Below are positions 35,085 to 42,715 of a stretch of DNA of 64,000 bases, in pieces. The stretch is from Amycolatopsis nigrescens CSC17Ta-90. Lineage in GTDB: Bacteria; Actinomycetota; Actinomycetes; Mycobacteriales; Pseudonocardiaceae. The stretch spans positions 1,621,746-1,685,745 of the forward strand of contig NZ_ARVW01000001.1 of the NCBI RefSeq assembly GCF_000384315.1, read 5' to 3'. Under the pieces are notes generated by a model, which made no database searches, was not told the origin of the DNA, and saw only the letters and a list, made by a program, of their open reading frames with translations. The position numbers and the translations under genes were made by a program. How positions within the stretch are numbered: position 1 is the stretch's first letter; each line of letters begins with the position of its first letter.

Positions 35085-37057
35085 TGGCGGTCCTCCGCTG
35101 GTTGCAAGGTCGGTTCGAAGGTCTGCGAACCGACGCGGGACACCGTACGTCCGGAAAAGTTCGGTGCGGCCCGAAATCCGCCGGACAACGCCGCGCGGGC
35201 GACCGCGTCGGCGTCGGCCAGGATCACCGAGTTCACCCCTGGCCGGATGCCCGCCGCGGTCACCCAATGCACGGTCTCGGTGGGCACCCCGAAGGCGAAC
35301 CGGCGCGGATGCGGCCGGTTTCGGGCGTCCACCACGTGATAGGGCCGTGCCGTGACGAACAGCCCGCCGGTTTCCACCGGCACCCCGGCTCCGTCCGGGA
35401 TCTCGTACGGCCTGGCCTGGCCGCTGGCCAGCAGGTAGCGCAGCAGTGGATCGGTGGTCGTCCGGACGTCAGTCACCGGCAGCCTGGCCTCGATCAGGGC
35501 GGGCACCTCCACCGCGGATCCCGGGACACTCGCCGAACTCACCACGAACCCGGTACCGCCGGGCGCCGGCTCGACCCGCATGCCGGGCCCGAGCACCCGG
35601 AGCACCCCCGCCTCGATCAACGCGATCATCTCCTCGGTCCGGCTGACCGGCGGCCCGATCGAGACGAACGCGTTCAGCGGGGTGTACCAGCTCGTCAGCT
35701 CATCGCGGTACGAGTCACCGGGCAGCCCGCCGTGGTCGACGACGAGCCGGATCTCGTTGCGGAGATCGCGCAAGACGTCCAATGCCGCCTTCAGCGGGCT
35801 GCCGACATTGCCCCGTTTCGCTTCCGCCACGTCGGCCCGGAGATAGCCGAGCAGCCAGTCCTGGAACTCGCCGGAACTGCCGAACCCGCGGGTCCCCCAC
35901 GGCCGGGCGATCCGGTCCCAGTCCCATTTCTCCCGCTCCTCGACGCCGAACATGGTCAGCAGATCCGGCATGCCGGCGAGCCGCTGCCGGAGGAACAGGC
36001 CGGCCGCGGCGGATCCCAGCCGTTCGCCGATCAGGGTGTGGTAGTAGACGGTCTCGACTTCGGCGGCGATCAGCGGCCACACGTCACGGCGGAACTCCGG
36101 CCGCCCGCCACCCACCTGCCGCGACTGCAGCCGCCACACCGCACTGGCGGTGAGGAAACGCGGCTCGTGCCGTCCTTTCGCGCCCTTTTGGTTCTCGCCA
36201 CGGGAATGATGGGGAACTCCCCTTCGCGAACCGGCGTACAGCAAGGGTTCCCGGCCGGACGGCCGGTAGCCGAGCCGGCCGGCACGCCGGGTGAACCGGC
36301 CGCCGCGGTCCACGGTGAGCAGGGCGAGGTAGTCGAAGAAGTTCAACCCCATGCCCCGCAGCGCGACCTTGCCGCCAGCCGCGAGCGCGTCCAGGTCGGC
36401 GTCCGCGGGGTTGCCCGGCGGGCAGTACCACAGCCCGTGTTCCGCGGAAAACGCCTGCAGCCGCCGTTCTTCTTCGCCGGGCGGCATCGGCAGGTGTCCC
36501 TGCGCGAGCACCACGACGTCCAGTCCGGTCAACTCGACACCGTCGTCGAGGGTGACCACCTGGGTGCCGCCCGGCTCGTCGGCGAGCGCGACCGCGGTGC
36601 GTTCGATGATCCTGATCCGAACCCGCGGCGGTGCCGCCCGGATGGTCCGGCGCAGTGTCCAACCGAGGTAGTGCCCGTAGAAAACCCGTGAGGGATAGGA
36701 ATCCGGCCCCAGCCGGGCGGCCTCGGCCAGTACCTCGGCCGGATGGTCACCGGGGGAACCGTTCCGTGCCACCAGCCTGGCCCATTCGTAGAGGCTCGGC
36801 CCCGGCGCCTTCGGCCCGGCGCATTCCACGCTTTCGTCGGTGAACATGGTGACCTGGCAGGCCACCGTGTTCATCAGCAGGCTGGACGGCTGGGTGGTTC
36901 GCCAGACCCGGCCGCCGACGCACGGATCGACGACCTGCACGACAACCCGCCGCGCGCGGCCACCACCGGCCGCCGCGTTCGCGCAGAGGCGCTCCAGCAC
37001 GGAAAGCCCGCGCGGGCCCGCCCCGATCACACCTATCCGCAGGCAATCCGACGGCAT
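35081..37057 (-). CDS. FAD/NAD(P)-binding protein of the RiPP-like operon
   Basis: About 658 residues of the FAD-NAD(P)-binding family (NAD_binding_9 type). The dinucleotide fold opens with RIGVIGAGPRGLSVLERL. Then come PSSLLMNTVACQVTMF, VVVLAQGHLPMPPGEEE, LRGMGLNFFDYLALL and a long helical middle. The C-terminus (PGVNSVILADADAVARAAL) recalls amine-monooxygenase-like family members. GGGGAAG precedes the ATG at 37057. It lies between the second precursor copy and the exporter, so a redox modification of the peptide is plausible, but no reaction can be named. Confidence 0.8.
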   Translation of the reverse strand: MPSDCLRIGVIGAGPRGLSVLERLCANAAAGGGRARRVVVQVVDPCVGGRVWRTTQPSSLLMNTVACQVTMFTDESVECAGPKAPGPSLYEWARLVARNGSPGDHPAEVLAEAARLGPDSYPSRVFYGHYLGWTLRRTIRAAPPRVRIRIIERTAVALADEPGGTQVVTLDDGVELTGLDVVVLAQGHLPMPPGEEERRLQAFSAEHGLWYCPPGNPADADLDALAAGGKVALRGMGLNFFDYLALLTVDRGGRFTRRAGRLGYRPSGREPLLYAGSRRGVPHHSRGENQKGAKGRHEPRFLTASAVWRLQSRQVGGGRPEFRRDVWPLIAAEVETVYYHTLIGERLGSAAAGLFLRQRLAGMPDLLTMFGVEEREKWDWDRIARPWGTRGFGSSGEFQDWLLGYLRADVAEAKRGNVGSPLKAALDVLRDLRNEIRLVVDHGGLPGDSYRDELTSWYTPLNAFVSIGPPVSRTEEMIALIEAGVLRVLGPGMRVEPAPGGTGFVVSSASVPGSAVEVPALIEARLPVTDVRTTTDPLLRYLLASGQARPYEIPDGAGVPVETGGLFVTARPYHVVDARNRPHPRRFAFGVPTETVHWVTAAGIRPGVNSVILADADAVARAALSGGFRAAPNFSGRTVSRVGSQTFEPTLQPAEDRQ

Positions 37058-37141
37058 TTGTCTTCCCCACACACCTGTTACCCTCACCAGCAGTCGTCGA
37101 CCCGCCGGATCCGTTTCCGAGGAAGGCAGGGTCGCGTAGGC

Positions 37142-37178
37142 CCGCTGGTGGACGGTCCTGACCGCCGTCCACCAGCGG
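37142..37178 (-). terminator. Hairpin after precursor copy 2 (attenuator or partial terminator)
   Basis: CCGCTGGTGGACGG (37142-37155) pairs perfectly with CCGTCCACCAGCGG (37165-37178) around a nine-base loop, 15 bases after the precursor stop. It would stop or process most transcripts, so the peptide is made in excess over the downstream enzymes. Confidence 0.75.
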
Positions 37179-37193
37179 TTCCAGTCATGGTTC

Positions 37194-37253
37194 TCAGCCC
37201 TCGACGGCGCCGGAAGCGATGCTGGTCTTGCGAACGCGAACGGTAACGGTCAT
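37194..37253 (-). CDS. RiPP precursor peptide, copy 2 (19 residues)
   Basis: An ATG nine bases after a perfect GGAGGT ribosome site encodes MTVTVRVRKTSIASGAVEG. The identical peptide is encoded at 38550-38609, and the two 60-bp frames match at every base. The alternating TVTVRVRK half looks like a beta strand able to bind an RRE domain; the TSIASGAVEG half would be the core. It ends in Gly, the residue usually adenylated by E1-type enzymes. It is flanked by the E1-like gene and the FAD-binding gene and followed by a hairpin. Confidence 0.78.
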   Translation of the reverse strand: MTVTVRVRKTSIASGAVEG

Positions 37254-37307
37254 GGCGGACTCACCTCCCCCCAAACTGAACGTGGCTCCACTCGGCTCCA
37301 CTCGGCT

Positions 37308-38462
37308 TTACTGCCCCGCCGCGACCGCGGCGGGCCGATCGGGGCGGGCGGCCGCCGGCGCGGCCTTGTCCCCGCACACCGGGCAGTCGGGCAACCGCTC
37401 CCACCGTTCGTGCTCGGTGGACTGGTAGTCGTCGAACCGCACCTGCATCAGCCTGCCGCCGGCGATCGGCGGGGCGACCCCGGTCAGCAGCCGGACGGTC
37501 TCGCCGAGCAGCAGCCCGGTCGTCATGGTCACCAGCGGGACGAAGGCCGCGTTGTCCCCGCCGATCTGCCGCTCGCGCTTCTCCGAGAGCAAGGTGGCCG
37601 AGACCTGGTCGGTGCGGAAGACGCCGAGCCGCCAGCATTCGATGCAGCCGGTCTGCCCTGGGATCATGGTGAAGTAGACCAGCCGCTGGGTGTCCAGCCC
37701 GCCGGTCACCAGCGGCACCCCCGCGCTGACGCAAGCCTCGTTGACCCAGTGGTTGATCTCCATCTTCGGCCGGTCGGCGACCGAGATCACCACGTCCGCG
37801 TCCGCCACCGCCTCGAGCACGTCCTGGGTCGAGTTGAGCTTCCGCGGGATCGTCTCGATGTCGATCCTGGGGTTGAACGCCTTGACCCGCCGCACCGCCA
37901 GATCGATCTTGGGCTGCCCGACGTCGGCGTCGCGGTAGAGGATCTGGCGGTTCAGGTTGGACAGCTCCACCTTGTCGAACTCGACCACCCGGACGTGGCC
38001 GACGCCCATCGCCGCCAGGTCGAGCAGCAGGTGGCAGCCCAGCCCGCCCAGTCCCAGCAGGGTGACCCGCGCGTCCAGCAACCTGCGCTGGTAGCGGTAC
38101 TTGTTGTCGGAAAGCCGGCTGTAGGAGCCGAAGAAGTTGATGTTCCGCGCCCACCTGGCCAGTTCGTAGTCGTCGAGCAGTCCCTCCGCGGACGCGCCTT
38201 CGTCGAGTAGGAACCCGGCCTCGTCGAACTGCTCGATCGCGGCCACCACCTCGGCCTCGGTCACCTTCGGGAAATCCGCGGCCAGTTCGCGATGCACCTG
38301 CCCGACCGTCCTGGTGCCGTCGAGCAGTTCGAACAGGCGGCGGATCGCGCCGTCCTCGTCCGGAATTTCGGACACCTGCCCGTACCCGCCGACATAGAGC
38401 GTTCCGTCGACCGGGAAGACGGGTGTCATGTGTTTGAGTTTCGGCAAAACGTGTTCAGCCAT
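37308..38462 (-). CDS. E1/ThiF-like adenylating enzyme with N-terminal RRE-like domain (MccB-like)
   Basis: A 384-residue protein. Residues ~10-88 form a winged-helix RRE (PqqD/MccB peptide-clamp-like: GGYGQVSEIPDEDGAIRRLF then EVVAAIEQFDEAGFLLDE). Residues ~128-364 are a complete E1 adenylation domain: GLGGLG (137-142) for ATP, D163, SNLNRQ (168-173), K185, and zinc ligands CIEC (273-276) and CPVC (360-363). Intact ATP and zinc motifs argue for real adenylation, not just leader binding. The layout is that of MccB, which activates the microcin C precursor peptide C-terminus. AGGGGT precedes the ATG. It sits between two identical precursor genes. Confidence 0.86.
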   Translation of the reverse strand: MAEHVLPKLKHMTPVFPVDGTLYVGGYGQVSEIPDEDGAIRRLFELLDGTRTVGQVHRELAADFPKVTEAEVVAAIEQFDEAGFLLDEGASAEGLLDDYELARWARNINFFGSYSRLSDNKYRYQRRLLDARVTLLGLGGLGCHLLLDLAAMGVGHVRVVEFDKVELSNLNRQILYRDADVGQPKIDLAVRRVKAFNPRIDIETIPRKLNSTQDVLEAVADADVVISVADRPKMEINHWVNEACVSAGVPLVTGGLDTQRLVYFTMIPGQTGCIECWRLGVFRTDQVSATLLSEKRERQIGGDNAAFVPLVTMTTGLLLGETVRLLTGVAPPIAGGRLMQVRFDDYQSTEHERWERLPDCPVCGDKAAPAAARPDRPAAVAAGQ

Positions 38463-38497
38463 GAGAACCCCTAATCAACGAAGAAAATGTCGGCTGC

Positions 38498-38535
38498 CCG
38501 CTGGTGGACGGTCCTGACCACCCGTCCACCAGCGG
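38498..38535 (-). terminator. Hairpin after precursor copy 1
   Basis: The same CCGCTGGTGGACGG (38498-38511) and CCGTCCACCAGCGG (38522-38535) arms as at 37142, with a ten-base loop, 14 bases after the precursor stop and 36 bp before the E1-like gene start. Confidence 0.75.
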
Positions 38536-38549
38536 TTCAGTCACGGTTC

Positions 38550-38609
38550 TCAGCCCTCGACGGCGCCGGAAGCGATGCTGGTCTTGCGAACGCGAACGGT
38601 AACGGTCAT
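38550..38609 (-). CDS. RiPP precursor peptide, copy 1 (19 residues)
   Basis: This copy encodes MTVTVRVRKTSIASGAVEG, the same as the copy at 37194, from an ATG nine bases after GGAGGT. The near-identical unit spans about 129 bp (ribosome site, frame and hairpin), so the duplication is recent or kept identical by conversion. It lies between the M3 peptidase and the E1-like gene. Confidence 0.78.
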   Translation of the reverse strand: MTVTVRVRKTSIASGAVEG

Positions 38610-38660
38610 GGCGGACTCACCTCCCCTCAAGATGATTGGGAAACTCTCCGGCCGAAGGGA

Positions 38661-40424
38661 TCAGCCGGAAGAACGCACGGCCGCGCGGTCGGCGAACTCC
38701 TCGACCTGCCGCCGGATCGCGGACATGCCGGCCTGCCAGCCGCCGGGATCGGCGGTGCGCAGCCCGACGTCGGCGAGCAGCGCCGCCGGTGGTCCGCTGC
38801 CACCGGCCCGCAGCAGCCGCTCGAAGCGGGTGGCGAAGCCAGCCGGGTCACCGCGATGGCGCACCAGCAGCGCGGTCGCCGCGAGCTGGCCGAACGCATA
38901 GGCGTACCTGGTGCCCGGTGTGAAGAAGAAGCTGTCGACGTAACTCCACCAGTGCCGGTAGCCGGCCCCCAGCGACACCGCCGGCCCGTACAGGGCGGCT
39001 TGCCCTCGGATCCAGATATCCCCGAACGCGGCCTCGCCGGGCAGCTCGCCCGCACCGACCAGTTCGTGCACGGAGGCTTCGAAGTCGTGCAGGGCGACCT
39101 GCCGGAAGATCGCGACCAGCTGGTCTTCCAACCGCCTGGCCAGCAGCGACTGCCGGCCGGCGGCGTCCAGCTGCGGGCCGTAGGTCTCCATCACCACGGC
39201 TTCGGCGAACAGTGCCACCGTCTCGGCGAGCACCGTGGGGGCCGCAAAGTTCAGCATCCCCTGCCTGCCGGAGAGCCGGCCGTGCACGGCATGCCCGAGC
39301 TCGTGGGCCAGGGTGAGCACGTCGCGCGGGCTGCCGGTGAAGTTGACCAGCACGCAGCTGTGCCCGCCGGGCATGCTGAAGGTGAACGCGCCGTGCCGCT
39401 TGCCGCGGCGCGGCAAGGCGTCCACCGCGCCGCGGTCGAGCAGTTCGGCGGCCACCGCCGCCACGGTCTTTCCCAGTGACGCGAACGAGTTCAGCACCAT
39501 CGCGCAGGCTTCGGGCCAGTCCAACCGCGGCGCCGAAGCGGACACCGGCGCATATCGGTCGGCGTCGGTGAGCTGGCCGCCGAACAAGGCCGACTTCGCC
39601 TGGTAGTAGTGGTGGACGATGTCGTGCTGCGCGTGCACCACGTCGAGCAGCGCGGTCACTTCGCCGTGGGACACCTGGTTCGACAGCTGTTCTTCGTGCA
39701 GCCAGCCGGCCACGCCGCAGGCACGGTGCCGGGCGATCCGCGCCCGGGTGAGTTCGGCCAGTGCGGCGGCCCGCAGCTCCACCTCGGGCTCCAGTGCGGC
39801 CGAGATCGCCGCGCAGATCCGGCGGCGCCGGCGCAGATCGGGCTGGTACAGCGTCGGCAGCGCGTTGCCGAGGCTGAGCCGTTCGCCGCCGTCGGTCACC
39901 ACGATCCGGTCGAGCAGCCTCCTTGCCTGCCGTTCCCAGCCGCCGATCGGGTCCAGCTGGGCGAACACGCCGGCGACCGGTGCCGGCGGCTGAAGCCCGG
40001 CGGCCGCCCGTACTTTCCGCAGGTGGTTGGCGTATTCGGCGAGCGCCGGACTCCGCAGCAGGTCCGCCGCCCCGGAATCCGGCAGTTCGCCGATCTCCCG
40101 TTCGAAGAACTCCGCCCGCTCGACCACCGAGTCCCACAGCGCTTCACACCGGTCCAAGAGGGCGAGCGAGACGGGGTCCTCGGCGTCGACCGCGAGCTTC
40201 GCCTCGGCATAGGTCGTCGCCTGTTGCAGCGGGGTGAGCAGGCTTTCGTAGTCCCGCAACGCCTCCGCCAGCTCGTCCGCCGCCATACCGGCGACCTTGC
40301 CCAGATATTTTCCGGAGAATTCATCCAGCCTTCCGGAAACCATGCCCAGCGCACCGTCGAGGTCCGATTCACGAATGCCGATGAAAGTCGAATGCCAACG
40401 CGGCAGTGCCGCAGTCTCAGCCAT
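38661..40424 (-). CDS. M3-family metallopeptidase (oligoendopeptidase F-like), first gene of the RiPP-like operon
   Basis: About 587 residues. The zinc motif HELGHAVHG (HExxH, near residue 373) with the downstream glutamate region and FTFSMPGGHSCVLVNFTGSP mark an active M3 peptidase. AGGAG lies ten bases before the ATG; a GTG two codons earlier, four bases after that site, is also possible. M3 peptidases cut short peptides, and this one heads the operon, so it may remove the leader of the modified peptide, recycle unmodified precursor, or confer immunity. Which of these is not decided by sequence. Confidence 0.83.
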   Translation of the reverse strand: MAETAALPRWHSTFIGIRESDLDGALGMVSGRLDEFSGKYLGKVAGMAADELAEALRDYESLLTPLQQATTYAEAKLAVDAEDPVSLALLDRCEALWDSVVERAEFFEREIGELPDSGAADLLRSPALAEYANHLRKVRAAAGLQPPAPVAGVFAQLDPIGGWERQARRLLDRIVVTDGGERLSLGNALPTLYQPDLRRRRRICAAISAALEPEVELRAAALAELTRARIARHRACGVAGWLHEEQLSNQVSHGEVTALLDVVHAQHDIVHHYYQAKSALFGGQLTDADRYAPVSASAPRLDWPEACAMVLNSFASLGKTVAAVAAELLDRGAVDALPRRGKRHGAFTFSMPGGHSCVLVNFTGSPRDVLTLAHELGHAVHGRLSGRQGMLNFAAPTVLAETVALFAEAVVMETYGPQLDAAGRQSLLARRLEDQLVAIFRQVALHDFEASVHELVGAGELPGEAAFGDIWIRGQAALYGPAVSLGAGYRHWWSYVDSFFFTPGTRYAYAFGQLAATALLVRHRGDPAGFATRFERLLRAGGSGPPAALLADVGLRTADPGGWQAGMSAIRRQVEEFADRAAVRSSG

Positions 40425-40430
40425 ATCCAC

Positions 40431-40693
40431 AGTTCTCCTCGAACCACAGAAGCAGGAATCGCCGTGTTGGCCCCCCTTTGGACCGCACCCCGACGGGGAT
40501 TATCCTGCGTCGCCAAGACTCCGAAGTCAAGGAATTCTTTTTAAGGAGGAAATAGTTGATCTATTCCAAGTTAGCGATTATCAAACAAGGCGATAGTAGA
40601 TAGGAGAACCGTTCGGACGCAGGCCCAATCGTCCATTTGAACCACAAAGTACATTTACGAAATGGATCACTCACCGACGGTGCACGCGTTAGG
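40431..40693. promoter_or_regulatory. AT-rich promoter region of the RiPP-like operon
   Basis: 263 bp, clearly more AT-rich than the rest of the window between about 40525 and 40670. On the minus strand TTGACT (40525-40530) and GATAAT (40499-40504) could form a promoter for the peptidase-led operon, although the 20-bp spacer is long. Nothing else is evident besides the mini-ORF at 40556. Confidence 0.4.
40556..40603 (+). CDS. Possible 15-residue peptide gene (very tentative)
   Basis: A TTG codon five bases after AAGGAGGA would encode MIYSKLAIIKQGDSR and then TAG. The ribosome-site match is strong for this GC-rich genome, but the frame is tiny, AT-rich, and starts with TTG. It is divergent from the RiPP-like operon. 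It may equally be a chance match in a promoter region. Confidence 0.18.
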   Translation: MIYSKLAIIKQGDSR

Positions 40694-42055
40694 TCAGGAA
40701 TCGCGGCGTTCGGGTAAATCTCCGGCACGGACCCCGAGCAGCACCAGCACGATCGCGAGCAGCACGATCCCGGCGCTGATCCGCAGGCCGAGGCCGAGAC
40801 TCCCGGTGCTGGCCTGGATGAAGCCGAGCAGGGACGGCGACACCGCGGCGGCGAAGGAGCCCATCGACGTCACGACCGCGATGCCGGTGGCGGCGGCGCG
40901 CTCGGACAGGTAGATCGACGGGATCGAGTAGAACACCGTCAGTCCCGCGTAGTGCGCGGCGGCCAGCACCGCCAGCAGGATGACCACGACCAGCACGTTC
41001 CCACCGGAGAACGAGATCGCCACCATCGCCAGCGCGGCGACCAGCCAGCTCACCGCGACGTGCCAGCGCCGCTCGAGGGTGCGGTCGGAATGCCTGCCGA
41101 CGACCAGCATCACCACGATGCCGGCCAGCGGCGGCAGCGCGGAGAACAACCCCAGGTTGAGCACGTTGCCGACGCCGGCCTCGGCGATGATGCGCGGGGT
41201 CCAGAACGACACCGCGTTGGCCAGGGTGTAGGCCCCGCAGGCGCAGAGCCCCAGTATCCAGACCTTCCGGTCGCGCAAGGCGACCAGCAGCCCACCGTGC
41301 CCTTCGGCCGGCCCGGACGTCTCGTTCTTCCGCCGCTGGTCCTCGTCGAGATCCGCGCGGACGGCCGCCTTCTCGGCCGGGCTCAGCCAACGCGCCTGCT
41401 CCGGCTCGTCGACCAGCCAGCGGAAGACGACGAACGCCAGGATGACCGGTGGGATGCCCTCGACGAGGAACAACCACTGCCAGTCGGCGAGACCGCCGAC
41501 CCCACCGAAGGCATGCATGACGGCGCCGGAGACGACCGAGCCGATCACCCCGGAAACCGGCACGCCGATGAAGAAGACGGCGGTCATCCGGGTGCGCCGC
41601 GCCGAAGGGAACCAGCGGGAGAGGTAGAACAGCGCACCGGGGAAGAACCCGGCCTCGGTGACGCCGAGCAGGAACCTGGCCAGGTAGAAGGTCAGCTCGT
41701 CCTGCACGAACATGGTGGCGATGGTGACCACGCCCCAGGAGGCCATGATCCGCACCAGCGTCCGGCGGGCGCCGATCCTGGCCAGCAGCGCGTTGCTGGG
41801 CACCTCGAACAGGATGAAGCCGACGAAGAACAGGGTCACGCCGAGCCCGTACACGGCGGGCCCGAGGCCGAGGTCGCGGCGCAAGCCCTGCTGAGCGATC
41901 CCGATGTTGGTGCGGTCGATGAAGCTGACGATGTAGCAGACCACCAGCAACGGCATGATCCGCAGCGCGATCCGGCGGTAGGTGGCCGGACGGTCCACGG
42001 CGGCCGCGGACTCCTGCTCGCCGGCGGTGGTGCTGGGTTCGGCGTCAGGCACCAT
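40694..42055 (-). CDS. MFS transporter, anion:cation symporter (ACS) family
   Basis: A 453-residue MFS carrier with about 12 membrane segments. The start RIMPLLVVCYIVSFIDRTNIG and the motif EAGFFPGALFYLSRWFPSARRTR are typical of the ACS family, which imports organic anions such as phthalate, galactonate, tartrate or other carboxylates. It is divergent from a MarR-type gene, with an operator-like palindrome between them, and close to the CoA-ester catabolic operon, so it probably imports that operon's acid substrate. The substrate is unknown. Confidence 0.87.
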   Translation of the reverse strand: MVPDAEPSTTAGEQESAAAVDRPATYRRIALRIMPLLVVCYIVSFIDRTNIGIAQQGLRRDLGLGPAVYGLGVTLFFVGFILFEVPSNALLARIGARRTLVRIMASWGVVTIATMFVQDELTFYLARFLLGVTEAGFFPGALFYLSRWFPSARRTRMTAVFFIGVPVSGVIGSVVSGAVMHAFGGVGGLADWQWLFLVEGIPPVILAFVVFRWLVDEPEQARWLSPAEKAAVRADLDEDQRRKNETSGPAEGHGGLLVALRDRKVWILGLCACGAYTLANAVSFWTPRIIAEAGVGNVLNLGLFSALPPLAGIVVMLVVGRHSDRTLERRWHVAVSWLVAALAMVAISFSGGNVLVVVILLAVLAAAHYAGLTVFYSIPSIYLSERAAATGIAVVTSMGSFAAAVSPSLLGFIQASTGSLGLGLRISAGIVLLAIVLVLLGVRAGDLPERRDS

Positions 42056-42109
42056 AACTCCTTTGTCCGGTTCATCCGAGCGGCGGTGGCGAGCTGAGTC
42101 TCGACATCA

Positions 42110-42130
42110 GGTGTTGACTTTGTCAATACC
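42110..42130. promoter_or_regulatory. MarR-type operator between the transporter and MarR genes
   Basis: GGTGTTGAC-TTT-GTCAATACC is an inverted repeat with one mismatch between arms. It lies 26 bp before the MarR start and 54 bp before the transporter start. The first 14 bases (with the preceding CA) recur at the second site 42656-42675. On the minus strand it contains TTGACA, a possible -35 element. Confidence 0.65.
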
Positions 42131-42156
42131 TGGAGGCCCGCGGTTACCATACGGCC

Positions 42157-42642
42157 ATGACTCGACGCAGGGGCGGCGACGACCTCGTACCCATCTCCGG
42201 ACTGCTGTCCTACCGCCTGTCCCGCACGTCGTCCGCGCTGTCCAGGAGCGCCGCGCTGCGCTACCGCCGCGAGTTCGACGTCAGCCTCGGCGAATGGCGC
42301 GCGATCGCGCTGATCGCCACCGACGCGACCCTGACCCTGAACCGGCTCGCCCGGCGGGCCGGCCTGGACAAGGCCCAGATGAGCCGGGTGGTCACCAAGC
42401 TCACCGACCGAGGACTGGTGAGCCGCACACCCGGCTCGGGGCGCACTTCGCAGCTCGACCTCACCGCCACCGGCAAGAAGGTCTACGCCGGACTGATCGG
42501 CGCCGCGAACGACCGCGACACCACCTTCCTCGGCATCCTGTCGCCGGACGAGCGCGAGGTGCTCGAACGCGCCCTTGACAAGCTGGCCGACCTGGCACTG
42601 TCGCTCGAACAGCAGGAGCGGGAGGCGCAGGCCGGGGAGTGA
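42157..42642 (+). CDS. MarR-family transcriptional regulator
   Basis: A 161-residue winged-helix regulator: SLGEWRAIALIATDATLTLN then RLARRAGLDKAQMSRVVTKL (recognition helix) and the wing RTPGSGRTSQLDLTATGKK. It is divergent from the ACS transporter and upstream of the CoA-ester operon, and the same operator lies in both promoter regions, so it most likely represses both until an aromatic or acyl-CoA ligand binds. TACCAT six bases before the ATG suggests a leaderless transcript; there is no ribosome site. Confidence 0.88.
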   Translation: MTRRRGGDDLVPISGLLSYRLSRTSSALSRSAALRYRREFDVSLGEWRAIALIATDATLTLNRLARRAGLDKAQMSRVVTKLTDRGLVSRTPGSGRTSQLDLTATGKKVYAGLIGAANDRDTTFLGILSPDEREVLERALDKLADLALSLEQQEREAQAGE

Positions 42643-42655
42643 CCCGCACCGCCAG

Positions 42656-42675
42656 GTGTTGACTTTATCAACGCC
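42656..42675. promoter_or_regulatory. Second MarR-type operator, overlapping the -35 of the catabolic operon
   Basis: GGTGTTGAC-TTT-ATCAACGCC has two mismatches between arms and shares its left half with the site at 42110. TTGACT within it and TACTCA 17 bp downstream can serve as -35 and -10, so a bound regulator would block the promoter of the operon starting at 42716. Confidence 0.62.
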
Positions 42676-42715
42676 CTGCCGTACTCATGGTAGCCACTGA
42701 CGAGGAGGTGGCGCC

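Noticed and set aside
37308..38462. Housekeeping ThiF/MoeB sulfur-carrier activating enzyme
   Set aside because: It has an N-terminal RRE-like domain and lies between two identical peptide genes with an exporter. No thiamine or molybdopterin gene is near.
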